Origin: Zingiber officinale
Lineage: Eukaryota > Streptophyta > Magnoliopsida > Zingiberales > Zingiberaceae
Assembly (NCBI RefSeq): GCF_018446385.1
Contig: NC_056001.1
Location: forward strand, 109,594,436-109,658,435
Length of the DNA stretch: 64,000 nucleotides
Direction: 5' to 3'
The notes under the pieces: generated by a model
The model's input: the letters and a program-made list of their open reading frames with translations, nothing else
Told to the model about the DNA's origin: nothing
The model's database searches: none
In this document: positions 23,874 to 33,789 of the stretch, in pieces
Layout: every line of letters starts with the position of its first letter
How positions within the stretch are numbered: the first letter of the stretch is position 1
Translations under genes and position numbers: made by a program

Positions 23874-26326
23874 TCATTCAAGATAGTCAAAAACGCTCTT
23901 CGGGATGGTGGAGAGAAGAGTTGCATGTTCCCGAACGGGAATGACGAAAGACTCCGGCAAATGACCTTGTGCCTTCAGGTGGTCCGCAGTAGCAGTGATA
24001 GCCAACTCGAATGCCAGGACAAGCCGATCGCACACCTTTTGGATGAAGTCGACCGAGCGGATGTAGGACTTACTCATCGCATCAAGGCGGCTCGGCTCGG
24101 CCCCCTGATACTCCGTAAAGGCAGCACGGGAAGCATCGAGAGCCTCTTGCACGACCTTCAAATCATCCTTGAGTTTGGTCACCTCGACCGAGCGACCTTT
24201 CTTTTCGCGGTCCAGCAGATCCGCCAACTCCTTTACCCGCTGTTCCAGGGCACGGGCCTCCACGTTCTTCGCTTCCAAATCGGACATGGCAGTATTCTTC
24301 CGAGTGGTTGCAAGTTCTATCTTGCGGTCATAAGTTTTGACCTGTTTGTCGAGCTGGTCCAGCATGTAGGCCTAGTCGGCCGTCTTCTTCCGCTCGGCCT
24401 CTAACAGGTCCTTGGTTTTTGCGAGCTCCTTCTGCAGCTCGGCATAAGAAGGGCCTCGAGAAGAAGACGGGCCACCCGGACTTTTCAGTCTCTTCAGCTC
24501 CTCCTTCGCCATTGCCAAGCGGTTGGCGACAGCAATATTTTTCACCCATCTCTGATATACTTAGGAATGTTAAAAGGCCGACCGGGAAGGCTACATAAAA
24601 AAGCAGAAATGAAGTTTACTTCTGTGGACTGCTGCATGTGACTGTTAGCTAGCTTGTCGAGCGGTATCATAGCCACATGGGCCCGAGCGTCCGCCCGCAT
24701 CTCAACAAGGGGCCCCTTGATAGTGATCATATGTTCAGGAGCTGTCGGCTAATCGGACTCGGCCATAAATGCCTCAGTGGGGAGGTGCAGGGTGGCCCTA
24801 ATAGTGCGGCGCTGGCCCAGAGTCGTGTGAGCGGACGCCGAGGGATCGGAGGCCGGGCTGGACATGGTGGATAGAATGCCCGAGCGGCGAACTCGTCGGG
24901 GTACAGGAGGAAGAGAGCTGACCGGCACCGCTTCTGGGGGGGGGGGGGGGTTCGTAGGCGGATTCAGTTGGGAGAGGGACCGGTCGGAGGAGAGCGCCTC
25001 AACTGATGGTGCTTTGTCGCGTTGAGATGCGGTGCCCGTCCGCTCGGACGTTTGCACTGCAGAGGTCGCCGAGCGTAGTGGCATCTCAACACGTCATCTT
25101 TTCCGGTCGAGCGGGAGCTCGTCCTCCGGATCGGAGTCTTCCTCCCAAACGGTCGGTTCTTTGCCAGAAGTTGCACCACCAGTCGCCTCCGTGGGCGAAT
25201 CCTGAGCGGCTGATTCCCCTGCATTTGTCCCGCTCTCACCCTCGTGAGAGCCGACCGAAGCGATGCCCAACTGCTCCATTTCCTTGGCCGCTGCCGCCTC
25301 GAGCGCGGCCGCTTTCTTTTTCAAGATTCCAAACAGCACGGACTCCATTACGATGTTCGCTGCAAGGAAAAGAGAAGAAAATCAGTTAGAACTCAAGACA
25401 AATGCACAAGTAAATTTCTTACTAAAGCTGCTCGAGAGGGGGGTCCGGCTTAGACTCAAACCGAATATATGCATCACTCCTTCAGGTAGGAGCTTGTTGA
25501 TGTCGAGCTTCAGACCGGCTAGCAGATTCGCTGCTTGAAGATAGTCCGGTCGGGTCTTAAACTTCTTCAGCTCGGGAGAGGTGGACAGTCCGACCTGCCA
25601 TTTAGTACAGAAAGGGAGCCGCCCGGGCATACGAAGAAAGAAGAAGTTTTCTTTCCAATGTTTGTTGGAAGAGGGCAGTTTATCAAAAAAGACTAAGCCG
25701 GGCCGAGCCTGAAACAGATAAGTGCCCCGCTCGGACTGCTTAGGATAGTAGAAATAATAGAAGACTTCCGAGCGGAGGGGAATGTTGTGTATCTTAAATA
25801 ATACCACAACTCCGCACAGAAGGCGAAAAGTGTTGGGAACTAACTGGGCGAGCGGAATGCCAAAGAAGTTACAAATTTCGACGATGAAGGGGTGAAGAGG
25901 AAACCGCAGTCCGGCTGTAAACTGTTCGCGGAAAAAACAGATAGTGTCGCGCAGAGGGTTATGTGGCCGAGCGAAAGGAGAAGGTAAAATCAATTCGAAA
26001 TCAGAAGGGATGTCGAAAGCGTTAATCAGGCTCTCGGCATCACGCCGATCGAACCGCGACTCCATGGTGGTATACCATGGGCCGAGAGCGGGGTCCGCGG
26101 GCTGAGAAGAACTTGCCATCGCCGGAACAACAGAGGAGGCAGAAGTTGAAAGGGAAAGCAAAGGTGCGAGCGAGAAGATGAGCAAAGCAGTAACCAGAAG
26201 ACGAAATGCGGCCAAGAGCGCAAAGAAAACATAGGAATCAAAGAGAGAAAGACAGAAGAACCTTACAGACAAGAAATTCGAAGGAAGAAGACGAGGGTTC
26301 GCCGGAGGGCCGATGGACGAGGTCAC
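23874..26326 (-). pseudogene. Antisense extra ORF region of the Tat element (Transposase_28-like plus coiled coil)
   Basis: On the minus strand an open block (26326-25382; a likely start at MASSSQPADPALGPW near 26118) carries a 'putative gypsy-type transposon' (Transposase_28, PF04195-like) domain: FPLHPFIVEICNFFGIPLAQ, LVPNTFRLLCGVVVLFKIHN. Further antisense blocks follow at 25348-25094 (acidic, Glu/Ser-rich), 24730-24328 and 24365-23874 (strong coiled coil, ARALEQRVKELADLLDREKK). Extra antisense genes between integrase and 3' LTR are known in Tat elements. Blocks may be spliced in the family; I do not join them. Function unknown. Confidence 0.7.
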
Positions 26327-26395
26327 CGGAGAAAGGAGCGCAGCGAGAGCTTTGCGAACACGAAGCGGAGGTGCGGCCAGGGAGAAGGGCGAGGG

Positions 26396-26402
26396 CTTTA
26401 TA
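26396..26402 (-). promoter_or_regulatory. TATA box for the antisense ORF
   Basis: Read on the minus strand, TATAAAG in the context CCCTATAAAGCCCTCGCCC lies 70 bp upstream of the open antisense block. This suggests independent antisense transcription. Confidence 0.5.
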
Positions 26403-26810
26403 GGGTTATGCCCGATCGTCCTAAACCGTCGGATTCAGGTCACAGGGACCTAGGCCCACATCGCGCCATCCATTTCAAACGACGGACGTCGTATCAGGCG
26501 TAAGGCGGCGGTCGTACAATGACGTCAACAGCGCCACGTGGCACTCGGTCAGAGGAAGGCATTTAATGAGCCCCATCACGAGGCAGAACCCGCGTGCTCA
26601 ACCATAATGGCGGAGATTTGCATGCATTCCGAGAAGATCCCGAGGACATCATCACAGGCCAATGGGGTAGCCCTCGGCAATTAGCCGACCGGCTCTATTC
26701 GACCCCATAGGGGCCGAGCGGAGGTATACTTTCGGGAGTGGTGGATCGACTGTCGCTTGGCCAGACTCATAGTCCAGTCAGTCGGACTTAGTGCCTCCTT
26801 CGACTAGACT

Positions 26811-26825
26811 TGAGGGGGAGGCATG
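26811..26825 (+). other. Polypurine tract of the Tat element
   Basis: TTGAGGGGGAGGCATG-like purine run directly before the 3' LTR. Confidence 0.7.
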
Positions 26826-27678
26826 TGATCCGATGGTAAGGACGGGGGATCACTCGTTGGCGGGAGGTCAACGACACGTGGAGGTCAATGGTCAAGAGGG
26901 TCAATCCCAAGGACGTGCCGAGCGGCCAGAGGTCGTGCCGAGCGGAGTGGCGGGGCCGACCAAGCATCCGGCCGACCGGACATCTGGCCAAGGGTCTCCC
27001 GGACCGGACGAAAGACAGCCCGACTAGGGGTCGGGTTTCCGATGTTCAAGGTAAAAGGGTCTATGGGTCGGGCGGACAGGCCGCTCGGACGAGCCACAGG
27101 ACAATAAGGCGCAATTCTATCCAAACACATGAGCAAGGCTTCCCGGATGACATGAGTGCCGAGCGGCTGGTCCGCTCGGTCCGGGAACAGGTAAGAGCGC
27201 TAGGAGACAAAAAGGACAACTGGTAACTTCATCCTCGAGACGCCTGCCACCGACAAACAGCATGGTCGGCGGCCGGAGCGAACAGAGTGTCGTACGGTGG
27301 AAGCTTCCACCGTCACATCCGGGATATGCTCGGACGATTGTGGAATGACGTCAGGCATGCTTTTCTGACACGACCTACTGAGGTATGTTTGGGGAAGCGT
27401 GCATGCATCGAGAAGCGTGCCCGCGCCCCCTGGGGTCCTATATAAGGACCCCAGACTTCGATGGAGGTATGCAATCTTGATCACTGTAGCCACGGTAACA
27501 TAGCCTTGCTCTTCTTCTTCTTCTTCGCTGCCTGACTTGAGTGTCGGAGGGTCGTCGCCGGGAAACCCCTCCCGGCTTGGCTTCTTTGCAGGATTGCCGG
27601 AGATCTATATCACCAGTCGAAGACAGCGGAGAGCGCCACGCCCCCAGTGTCCATCGCCTCAGCGCTCAGACAGGATCA
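26826..27678 (+). repeat. 3' LTR of the Tat gypsy element
   Basis: 853 bp, about 94-95% identical to the 5' LTR by hand comparison. Confidence 0.93.
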
Positions 27679-27683
27679 GAAAG

Positions 27684-28075
27684 ATATCAAATCTTTTCTT
27701 AATCTTTTGTAGAAAATATAAAATGAAAGATTTAAATTTTAAAACTCTCTTTTAAAATCATGAGGATGGCTACAAAAAAGGAGAGTTTTATCAAAAATTA
27801 AAATCTTCCTTTTAACTACAAACAAGGAAAGATATCAAACTTTTTCTCTTAATCTTTTGTAGAAAGTTATAAAAGGAAAGATTTAAATTTTAAAATTCTC
27901 TTTTAAAACCATGAGGATGGTTACAAAAAAGGAAAGTTTTATCAAAAATTAAAATCTTCTTTTTAACTACAAATAAGGAAAGATATCAAACCTTTCTCTT
28001 AATTTTTTGTAGAAAGCTATAAAAGGAAATATTTAAATTTTAAACTCTCTTTTAAAACCATGACTTCCACATAAG
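27684..28075 (-). repeat. ~150 bp tandem repeat inside the solo LTR
   Basis: GAAAGATATCAAA recurs at 27679, 27827 and 27978, with CATGAGGATGG-type motifs in each unit. A further related unit lies left of the gypsy insertion (about 17100-17240), so the gypsy element went into the array. Confidence 0.8.
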
Positions 28076-29186
28076 GAATGATTTTTAAAAATAAAATCCT
28101 TTTAATTTATTGTGGCCGGCTACCTAAGCTTGGGTTCAAGCTAGAGCCATCCACTTACTTGACCCATCTAACCTTGGTTTGGCCGGTCCTAGCTTGGGCT
28201 CCAAGCTAAGCTTGGCTGACCACCTTAAGGTAGGTAAGAAGGTGGGTATGAGTGGGTATAACACTTTATAATTAAGAGGCTATGACAGGGACCGAGAGGA
28301 GGAATTATTTTTGGTCTCCCGATGAACTTGAGCTTCCCGTGTTCACCCCGAACACCTAACTTGAGTTTATCAATAATATCTCATTCCACTAAAGGATTAT
28401 TATTGAACTACCGCACCAATCCCATATTACTATATGGGCTCCTTCTTATCATGAGTGTATTAATCTCCCTGTATTTAAGATATAGAATGTCCACTAATTA
28501 AATGAGTTACTGACAACTCACTTAATTAATATCTAGCTCTAAGAGTAGTACCACTCAACCTCATCGTCATGTTGGATTAAGTCCACCTGCAGGGTTTACA
28601 TGACAATCCTTATGAGCTCCTCTTGGGGACATCATCAACCTAGATTACTAGGACACAGTTTCATTCTATAATCAACAACACACCATATAAATAATATTAT
28701 TTCCCAACTTATCGGGACTATTGATTTATCGAACTAAATCGCACCCTTTGATAAATTAAATAAATGAATATTGAGTATATGTGCTTGTTATCATATTATG
28801 ATTAAGAGCACACACTTCCATAATAACAAAGGTCTTGTTCTTTTATGCAGTCAGTATAAAAAGAACTTACCTTAAATGGTCATGCTCAATACACTCAGAG
28901 TGTACTAGTGTAATTTTATAGTCAAGATAAACTAATATCAAATTACACTACGACTATTCCAATGGTTTGTTCCTATCCATTTTAGTCGTGAGCTACTGTT
29001 TATAATTTATAAGGAACTCATAACATGATTTCTGTGTATGACACCACACATCATGTTATCTACAATATAAATTAATTGAACTACACTTAGTATATATAAA
29101 TGTAGACATTTGACCAATGTGATTCTTTATTTCAAAAATAAATGTTTACAAAAAGTTAGGCTTTTAGTATACACTCTAACACAATG

Positions 29187-30290
29187 GACCTTTGGGTTCA
29201 TTGGTAGTGAAAAACTTTCCGACCCGCGAGTCTTCCTTGGAAGGAAAAATGACCAAGAGACCTTTTAAGGTAAAGGGCTATAGAGCGCTCACTTGGCTAC
29301 CAGGATTCATAAACTCTAGTACTTATCCTGAAGGTCTAGAGTTCGAATCCTGGGGAAGGCAAAAATCCACTCGTCAGGAGTGGGAAGACCTTGTAATGGC
29401 TCGGCCGGGGGCTCTGCCAGGGGCATGGTCGTTACAATAAAAATGCGCCTTTTTATTGTAACGACCATGTCCCCGGCAGAGCCCCCGACCGAGCCATTAC
29501 AAGGTCTTCTCACCCCTGGCCAGTGGATTTTTGCCTTCTCCAGGATTCGAACTCTAGACCTCCAGGATAAGTACTGGAGTTTATGAATCCTGGTTGCAAG
29601 TGAGAGTGTTGGAATTGGTTCATTCTGATTTGTGTGGGCTTATGACTATCCAGACAAGAGATGGTTTCGAATATTTTGTCTCTTTTATAGACGACTATTC
29701 GAGATATGGGTACATTTATTTGATGTACCACAAGTCTACGTGTTTTGATAAGTTCAAAGAGCACAAAGCTGATGTGGAGAAACATCATGGTAAAAGTATC
29801 AAGACACTACGACCTGATCATGGTGGAGAGTACCTCTTAGGAGAGTTTAGGAGTTACTTATCAGAGGTCAGGATTCAATCTCAATTGTCTGCACCTGGTA
29901 CACCCCAATAGAATGGTGTGGCAGAACGAAGGAATAGGACTCTTATGGAAATAGTTAGATTAATGATGAGTTATTTAGAATTACTAAATTCATTTTGGAG
30001 ATATGCTCTGGAAACGACGGCGTACATTCTGAGCTTGGTACCTTCTAATTCAGTACCCTCTACTTCCACAGAATTGTGGAAGGGCGTAAGTCTAGTTTGA
30101 AACATATTCGGATTTGAGGTAGTCCAACACATGTGTTGAAGGGAGACACTGATAAGTTGGAATCACGTACAGAAGTTCGCTTGTTCATAGGATATCCTAG
30201 AGGAACGAAAGGTGGTTTGTTTTATAGTCCTAAAGATCAGAAGGTCATTGTTAGCACCAATACCCGATTTTAGAAGAGAACTATGTAATG
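29187..30290 (+). pseudogene. Copia integrase region (fossil)
   Basis: Resumes the interrupted copia: LVVKNFPTRESS, KMTKRPFKVKGY, then after a small inserted element ELVHSDLCGLMTIQTRDGFE, FISFIDDYSRY-type catalytic core (VSFIDDYSRYGYIYLMYHKS), LRPDHGGEY, and GVAERRNRTLMEIVR. Broken several times. Confidence 0.85.
29288..29604. repeat. 317 bp inverted-repeat (fold-back) element with box B-like motifs
   Basis: Arms 29288-29443 and 29450-29604 are near-perfect inverses around the loop TGCGCC. Outer ends are CTCACTTGGCTACCAGG and its inverse. Each arm carries GAGTTCGAATCCTGG, close to the Pol III box B consensus. It interrupts the copia integrase sequence. It could be two SINEs head to head or a fold-back MITE; no clear target duplication was found. 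Confidence 0.8.
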
Positions 30291-31421
30291 AACCACAAGC
30301 CCATGAGTAAAAATATTCTTGAGGAAATAAGAAAGGACACTTCTACTTTAGTACCAACGGTACAAGACGGGATACCACAAGTAACTGCAACACGTGTCAC
30401 AAATGATGCACAATTACAGGTAGTGCCTCGTCGTAGTGGGAGGGTTGTTAGGCAACCTGATAGATTCATGTTTTTGGGAGAGCCTTCGGACTTGATCCCT
30501 GGTGAACATGAAGCTGATCCCTGGACATATGAAGCACTCCAAAATAAAGATGCAACATCTTGGCAAATTACAATAAACTCTGAAATAGAATCTATACATT
30601 CTAATCAGGTCTAGGAGCTTGTAGAACCACCAAATGGTGTAAAAGCCATTGGATGTAAATTGGTCTACAAAAGGAAAAGAGGAACAGACGGGAAGGTGGA
30701 AACCTTTAAATCGAGACTTGTTGCGAAGAGGTATACTCAGAAAGAGGAAATCGATTATGAGGAAACTTTTTCGTCGGTAGCCATGTTTAAGTCTATCCAG
30801 ATTCTTTTATCAATTGTTGCTCATATGGAGTATGAGATTTTGTAAATGGATGTCAAGACAGCTTTCCTTAATGGAAGTCTTGAAGAAAATATCTATATGA
30901 AGCAACTAGAGAGATTCATTGCGAAGGGTAAAAAACATCTTGTATGTAAGCTCAATCGGTCCATTTATGGACTGAAGCAAGCTTCAAGATCTTGGAACAT
31001 CCAGTTTAATGAAGTGATCCAGTCTCATAGATTCATTCAGTGTTCGGATAAGTCTTGTGTATACAAGAAAAGTGACAGAAACGTGGTGGTATTTCTTGTA
31101 CTATACGTAGATGATATTTTGCTCATTGGCAACAATGTCAAAGTGTTGTCAGACGAAAGGGTATGGTTGTCCAAGCAGTTTGATATGAAGGACTTGGGAG
31201 AATGTAGACATATTCTTAGGATCAAAGTAATAAGGGACCGTAAGAAACGGATGTTGTGCTTATCCCAAGCTTCATATATCGATATTATCCTAACTCGTTT
31301 TAGCATACAAAACTCCAAGAAATATTTTATACCTTTTCGACATGGAATATCTTTATCTAAAGAATTATGTCCTAAGACATCAAAGGAGATAGAAGAGCTG
31401 AAAACAGTTCCAAGTCCTTGA
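30288..31421 (+). pseudogene. Copia reverse transcriptase region (fossil)
   Basis: Linker (VPRRSGRVVRQPDRFMFLG), then RT motifs KSRLVAKRYTQKEEIDYEET, MDVKTAFLNGSLEENIYMKQ, SIYGLKQASRSWN and the catalytic YVDDILLIGN. The sequence stops resembling copia after about 31420; the RNase H domain is missing. Confidence 0.86.
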
Positions 31422-32235
31422 CTTGGTTGCGCATTTATAAACTTGAACTGAATCAGCAGCCTAAACCCGAACAACGTCGGTAACCTTCAAAAGGGTGATT
31501 AATAAATGCATGACCATTTGGATTCTATAGTTAGCCTTGGTTTACAACACACCGGCACATTCGTGCGAAGGGTGACTAATGATACTCTATAAAAATCTGC
31601 AATTGTCAGGGATGAACTAGGCTGGGTTAAGTCCGTAAGAAAGGAGATTGGATTTCATGTGGAGGTCTTGTAAGATAGCACTCGGGAAGTGAAGTCGAAA
31701 TTGTATAATGTTCGAGAAATCAGGGTCAGAATTATATGATGCTTAGGAAGCGAATTTGGAGTCGGAGGGTACTCAGGAGTTCAAGTAGAATTTGTAGGTG
31801 CTTGGGAGCTGAATACTTGAGAAACATATCTAGACCCAAAGAGTGTTCGACAGGTGAGTGCAGCGCCGAAGAGTAAGGGAAGTGTAGGTTTGATTTGATT
31901 CTGAGGCAATAAAAGTAATTAAGAACAGTCATGAGCGGAGGTTTGGGATGACCATTGCTAAATGAAAAGATAATGATGTTGATCGGTGATGCTTCAAATG
32001 TCATAAAGAATATCATTACACAAAATAAAATTTATAAAGGAGGATGATTATTTAAAGAAAATTTGATTTTTTTTTTTTAATCTATGTATTCAACTATGTG
32101 AACAAATTAATTCTAAAGATGATTGACTCGATTCATGAAAATTTTCCATCGATCTGGATAAATTTAAAAATGCAAATGGCAAGAGACCAAATTTTTCATC
32201 TGTTGGTTATTATTTCTCTCAAACTCAGCTACAAC
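31422..32235. other. Intergenic, nothing recognised
   Basis: Moderately AT-rich. The last ~200 bp are presumably the 3' UTR of the mTERF gene on the minus strand. Confidence 0.55.
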
Positions 32236-33348
32236 TCACAAGACTTCAAGCAGTTTGGGTAATTTATCTTTGTAAGGGAGCACATACTTCTGCAAAAATT
32301 TTGGTCCTGGCAATGAGAAAAGCGTAGATAACTTCATCTGTGATGTCCATAACCCTTCAGATTTTAAAATCTCCATCACATGAAATCGAGGAATTAACCT
32401 CTTTTCCAAACTTAAATCTAAAAACGTCGAATGCTTAGCAATGTCTAAAGGTGCCATTCCAACATCCTTGATTAAAAACTCCATCTTTCTCTGCAATGCC
32501 TCTGTGGAAACCCATATCAAAGTTGGATGTTTCTTCACTACAGCAACGTAATCCGAGTTTGACCAACCAAAGCTGTTCATGATCTTGACTCGGGCCTCAA
32601 ATTTTTCCCTGCTGACCCTGCGCAGCGCAAAAACGATCCAGAGGAACATCCTAGATTCTCGGGGAATTCCAATCTCGTCAGCTCTATTTACTAGAGCCCG
32701 GATGGCATCTAGGTTCTGCACCATGAAGCTCGGGTCCCTTTTAATGACAAGAAAAACCTGCTCTTCAGGAATGCCACATTCATCCCGTAAGAAGTTCAAG
32801 TTAGGGCGCACCAGATTATCGTTGTTGCAGATAAACCTGCTACGCCTCCGGAGATTCTTGAGAAGGATCTCCCTGGATCCAAAAAGGCTTTCCCAAACCT
32901 TCAATCTGGGGAGAAGCGTGTTCTGGACGTTGAGGGAAAGAATGCCGGGGTGCCGCATAACGACCTTGATTGCGTCGGACATCGAAAACCCCATGTCGCG
33001 CAAAAAATTGAACTTCGGAGCGAGGTTCGTCTCCACATCCCAGCCGAGCAATCTTGGCTTCCAAGATATTATCTTTCTGAGATTAGCGCCATCAAGGCCC
33101 TGAGATCTGAAGAATCCAAGAACAGCGTCGGGCTTCTCGGTGGACCGAAAACGGCGGAACGACTTTGAGACCTTGGAAGCATCGTCGGCGGAGAACCCGC
33201 ATGTATCCACGAGGTACTCGGCCAGGAAGTGCGGATCGGGAGAAGCGGTGGCGCCTGAGGAGGAGGCTGAAGCGCCGGTGGAGAAGAAGACCAGACGGAG
33301 TTGGGTCGGAGGAGGGAAGGCACGGCGGCGGACCAGGGAGTGAAACAT
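32236..33348 (-). CDS. mTERF family protein (complete, single exon)
   Basis: A 370-residue open frame without introns. Residues 1-35 (MFHSLVRRRAFPPPTQL.. FFSTGASASSSGATAS) are basic and Ser-rich with no acidic residue, like a mitochondrial or plastid transit peptide. From about residue 38 onward mTERF helix-turn-helix repeats follow one another: FSADDASKVSKSF, KPDAVLGFFRSQGLDGANLR, LAPKFNFLRDMGFSMSDAIK, LNFLRDECGIPEEQVFLVIK, FGWSNSDYVAVVKKHPTL, and a C-terminal KYVLPYKDKLPKLLEVL. Length fits the short single-exon plant mTERF class. The start is fixed by alignment to three paralogs here. Family members act in organelle transcription or RNA maturation; the target is unknown. It is diverged from the tandem pair at 38-45 kb and lies in the same orientation. 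Confidence 0.93.
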   Translation of the reverse strand: MFHSLVRRRAFPPPTQLRLVFFSTGASASSSGATASPDPHFLAEYLVDTCGFSADDASKVSKSFRRFRSTEKPDAVLGFFRSQGLDGANLRKIISWKPRLLGWDVETNLAPKFNFLRDMGFSMSDAIKVVMRHPGILSLNVQNTLLPRLKVWESLFGSREILLKNLRRRSRFICNNDNLVRPNLNFLRDECGIPEEQVFLVIKRDPSFMVQNLDAIRALVNRADEIGIPRESRMFLWIVFALRRVSREKFEARVKIMNSFGWSNSDYVAVVKKHPTLIWVSTEALQRKMEFLIKDVGMAPLDIAKHSTFLDLSLEKRLIPRFHVMEILKSEGLWTSQMKLSTLFSLPGPKFLQKYVLPYKDKLPKLLEVL

Positions 33349-33374
33349 CGGGTCGCGTCAAACGATCACGCGAG

Positions 33375-33410
33375 GTCGACTCAAATAGATTCCCATAAAA
33401 AACCCTACTT
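33375..33410 (-). promoter_or_regulatory. Conserved upstream block with telo-box-like motif
   Basis: GTCGACTCAAATAGATTCCC followed by AAACCCTA (33400-33407), the same block as upstream of the other mTERF genes. Confidence 0.45.
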
Positions 33411-33789
33411 CACTCACCTCTACCGGACTCAATCTAACACGTTTTGGTTCGATCTATTTAACCCGTTAATAAATAAATATTTTCAATTTATTTGACAAAA
33501 AAAGGTCGTACGTTATCCCGAACACTCCACACAATTAATCTCACTCCAACCTTGTGGTTAATAGTTTCAATTTTTATATATATAACCCTATTATACCGGA
33601 ATACTTTTTATAAAAAAAACTACTTAAACTTTATCCAAATTATTTTAAAACATTAGTAAAACTTATGAAGTAGTTATAATGATCTTAAATATTATATTAA
33701 AATATTCTTTATCAAATTAATTAAAATTATTTAAACTTTATCAAAATTATTTTAAATTACAACTAAACTTTATTCCATTAGGTGGAACT
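33411..33789. other. AT-rich spacer, nothing recognised
   Basis: Upstream of the mTERF gene; no ORF or repeat family recognised. Confidence 0.5.

Larger units (their letters stand above)
17241..27678 (+). mobile_element. Ty3/gypsy retrotransposon, Tat lineage, near full length
   Basis: 10.4 kb with two LTRs (17241-18096 and 26826-27678) that start TGATCC and end GGATCA, flanked by the 5-bp duplication GAAAG (17236-17240, 27679-27683). Parts in order: primer binding site, gag, protease, reverse transcriptase-RNase H, a second RNase H domain, integrase, a spacer, an antisense ORF region, polypurine tract. The second RNase H and the antisense ORF mark the Tat group. I count by eye about 48 differences over ~855 aligned LTR bases (roughly 5-6%). 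At an assumed 1.3e-8 substitutions per site per year that is about 2 million years. The structure is whole but coding parts carry about five to ten interruptions. Confidence 0.93.
15964..29181 (-). mobile_element. Copia-type solo LTR, inserted in the copia fossil and split by a gypsy element
   Basis: Read on the minus strand it starts TGTTAGAGTGTATACTAAAAG at 29181 and ends near 15964. Its outer parts match the solo LTR at 57541-59859 along their whole length. Flanks are CGATG (15959-15963) and CAATG (29182-29186), a 5-bp duplication differing at one base. No internal retroviral domain belongs to it, so it is a solo LTR of about 2.8 kb without the gypsy insert. The left limit is approximate. 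Confidence 0.8.
11801..31421 (+). mobile_element. Ty1/copia retrotransposon fossil, split by nested insertions
   Basis: Parts in order: 5' LTR (11801-13499), primer binding site, leader, gag and protease (14604-15963), then after a 13 kb nested insertion integrase (29187-30290) and reverse transcriptase (30288-31421). No RNase H or 3' LTR is seen after 31421, so the right part is lost. The coding parts are broken by roughly six to ten interruptions besides the insertions. It is older than the two elements nested in it. Confidence 0.88.

Noticed and set aside
32579-33103. 174-codon plus-strand frame opposite the mTERF gene
   Set aside because: Antisense shadow; parallel shadows occur at the same place in the other mTERF copies.
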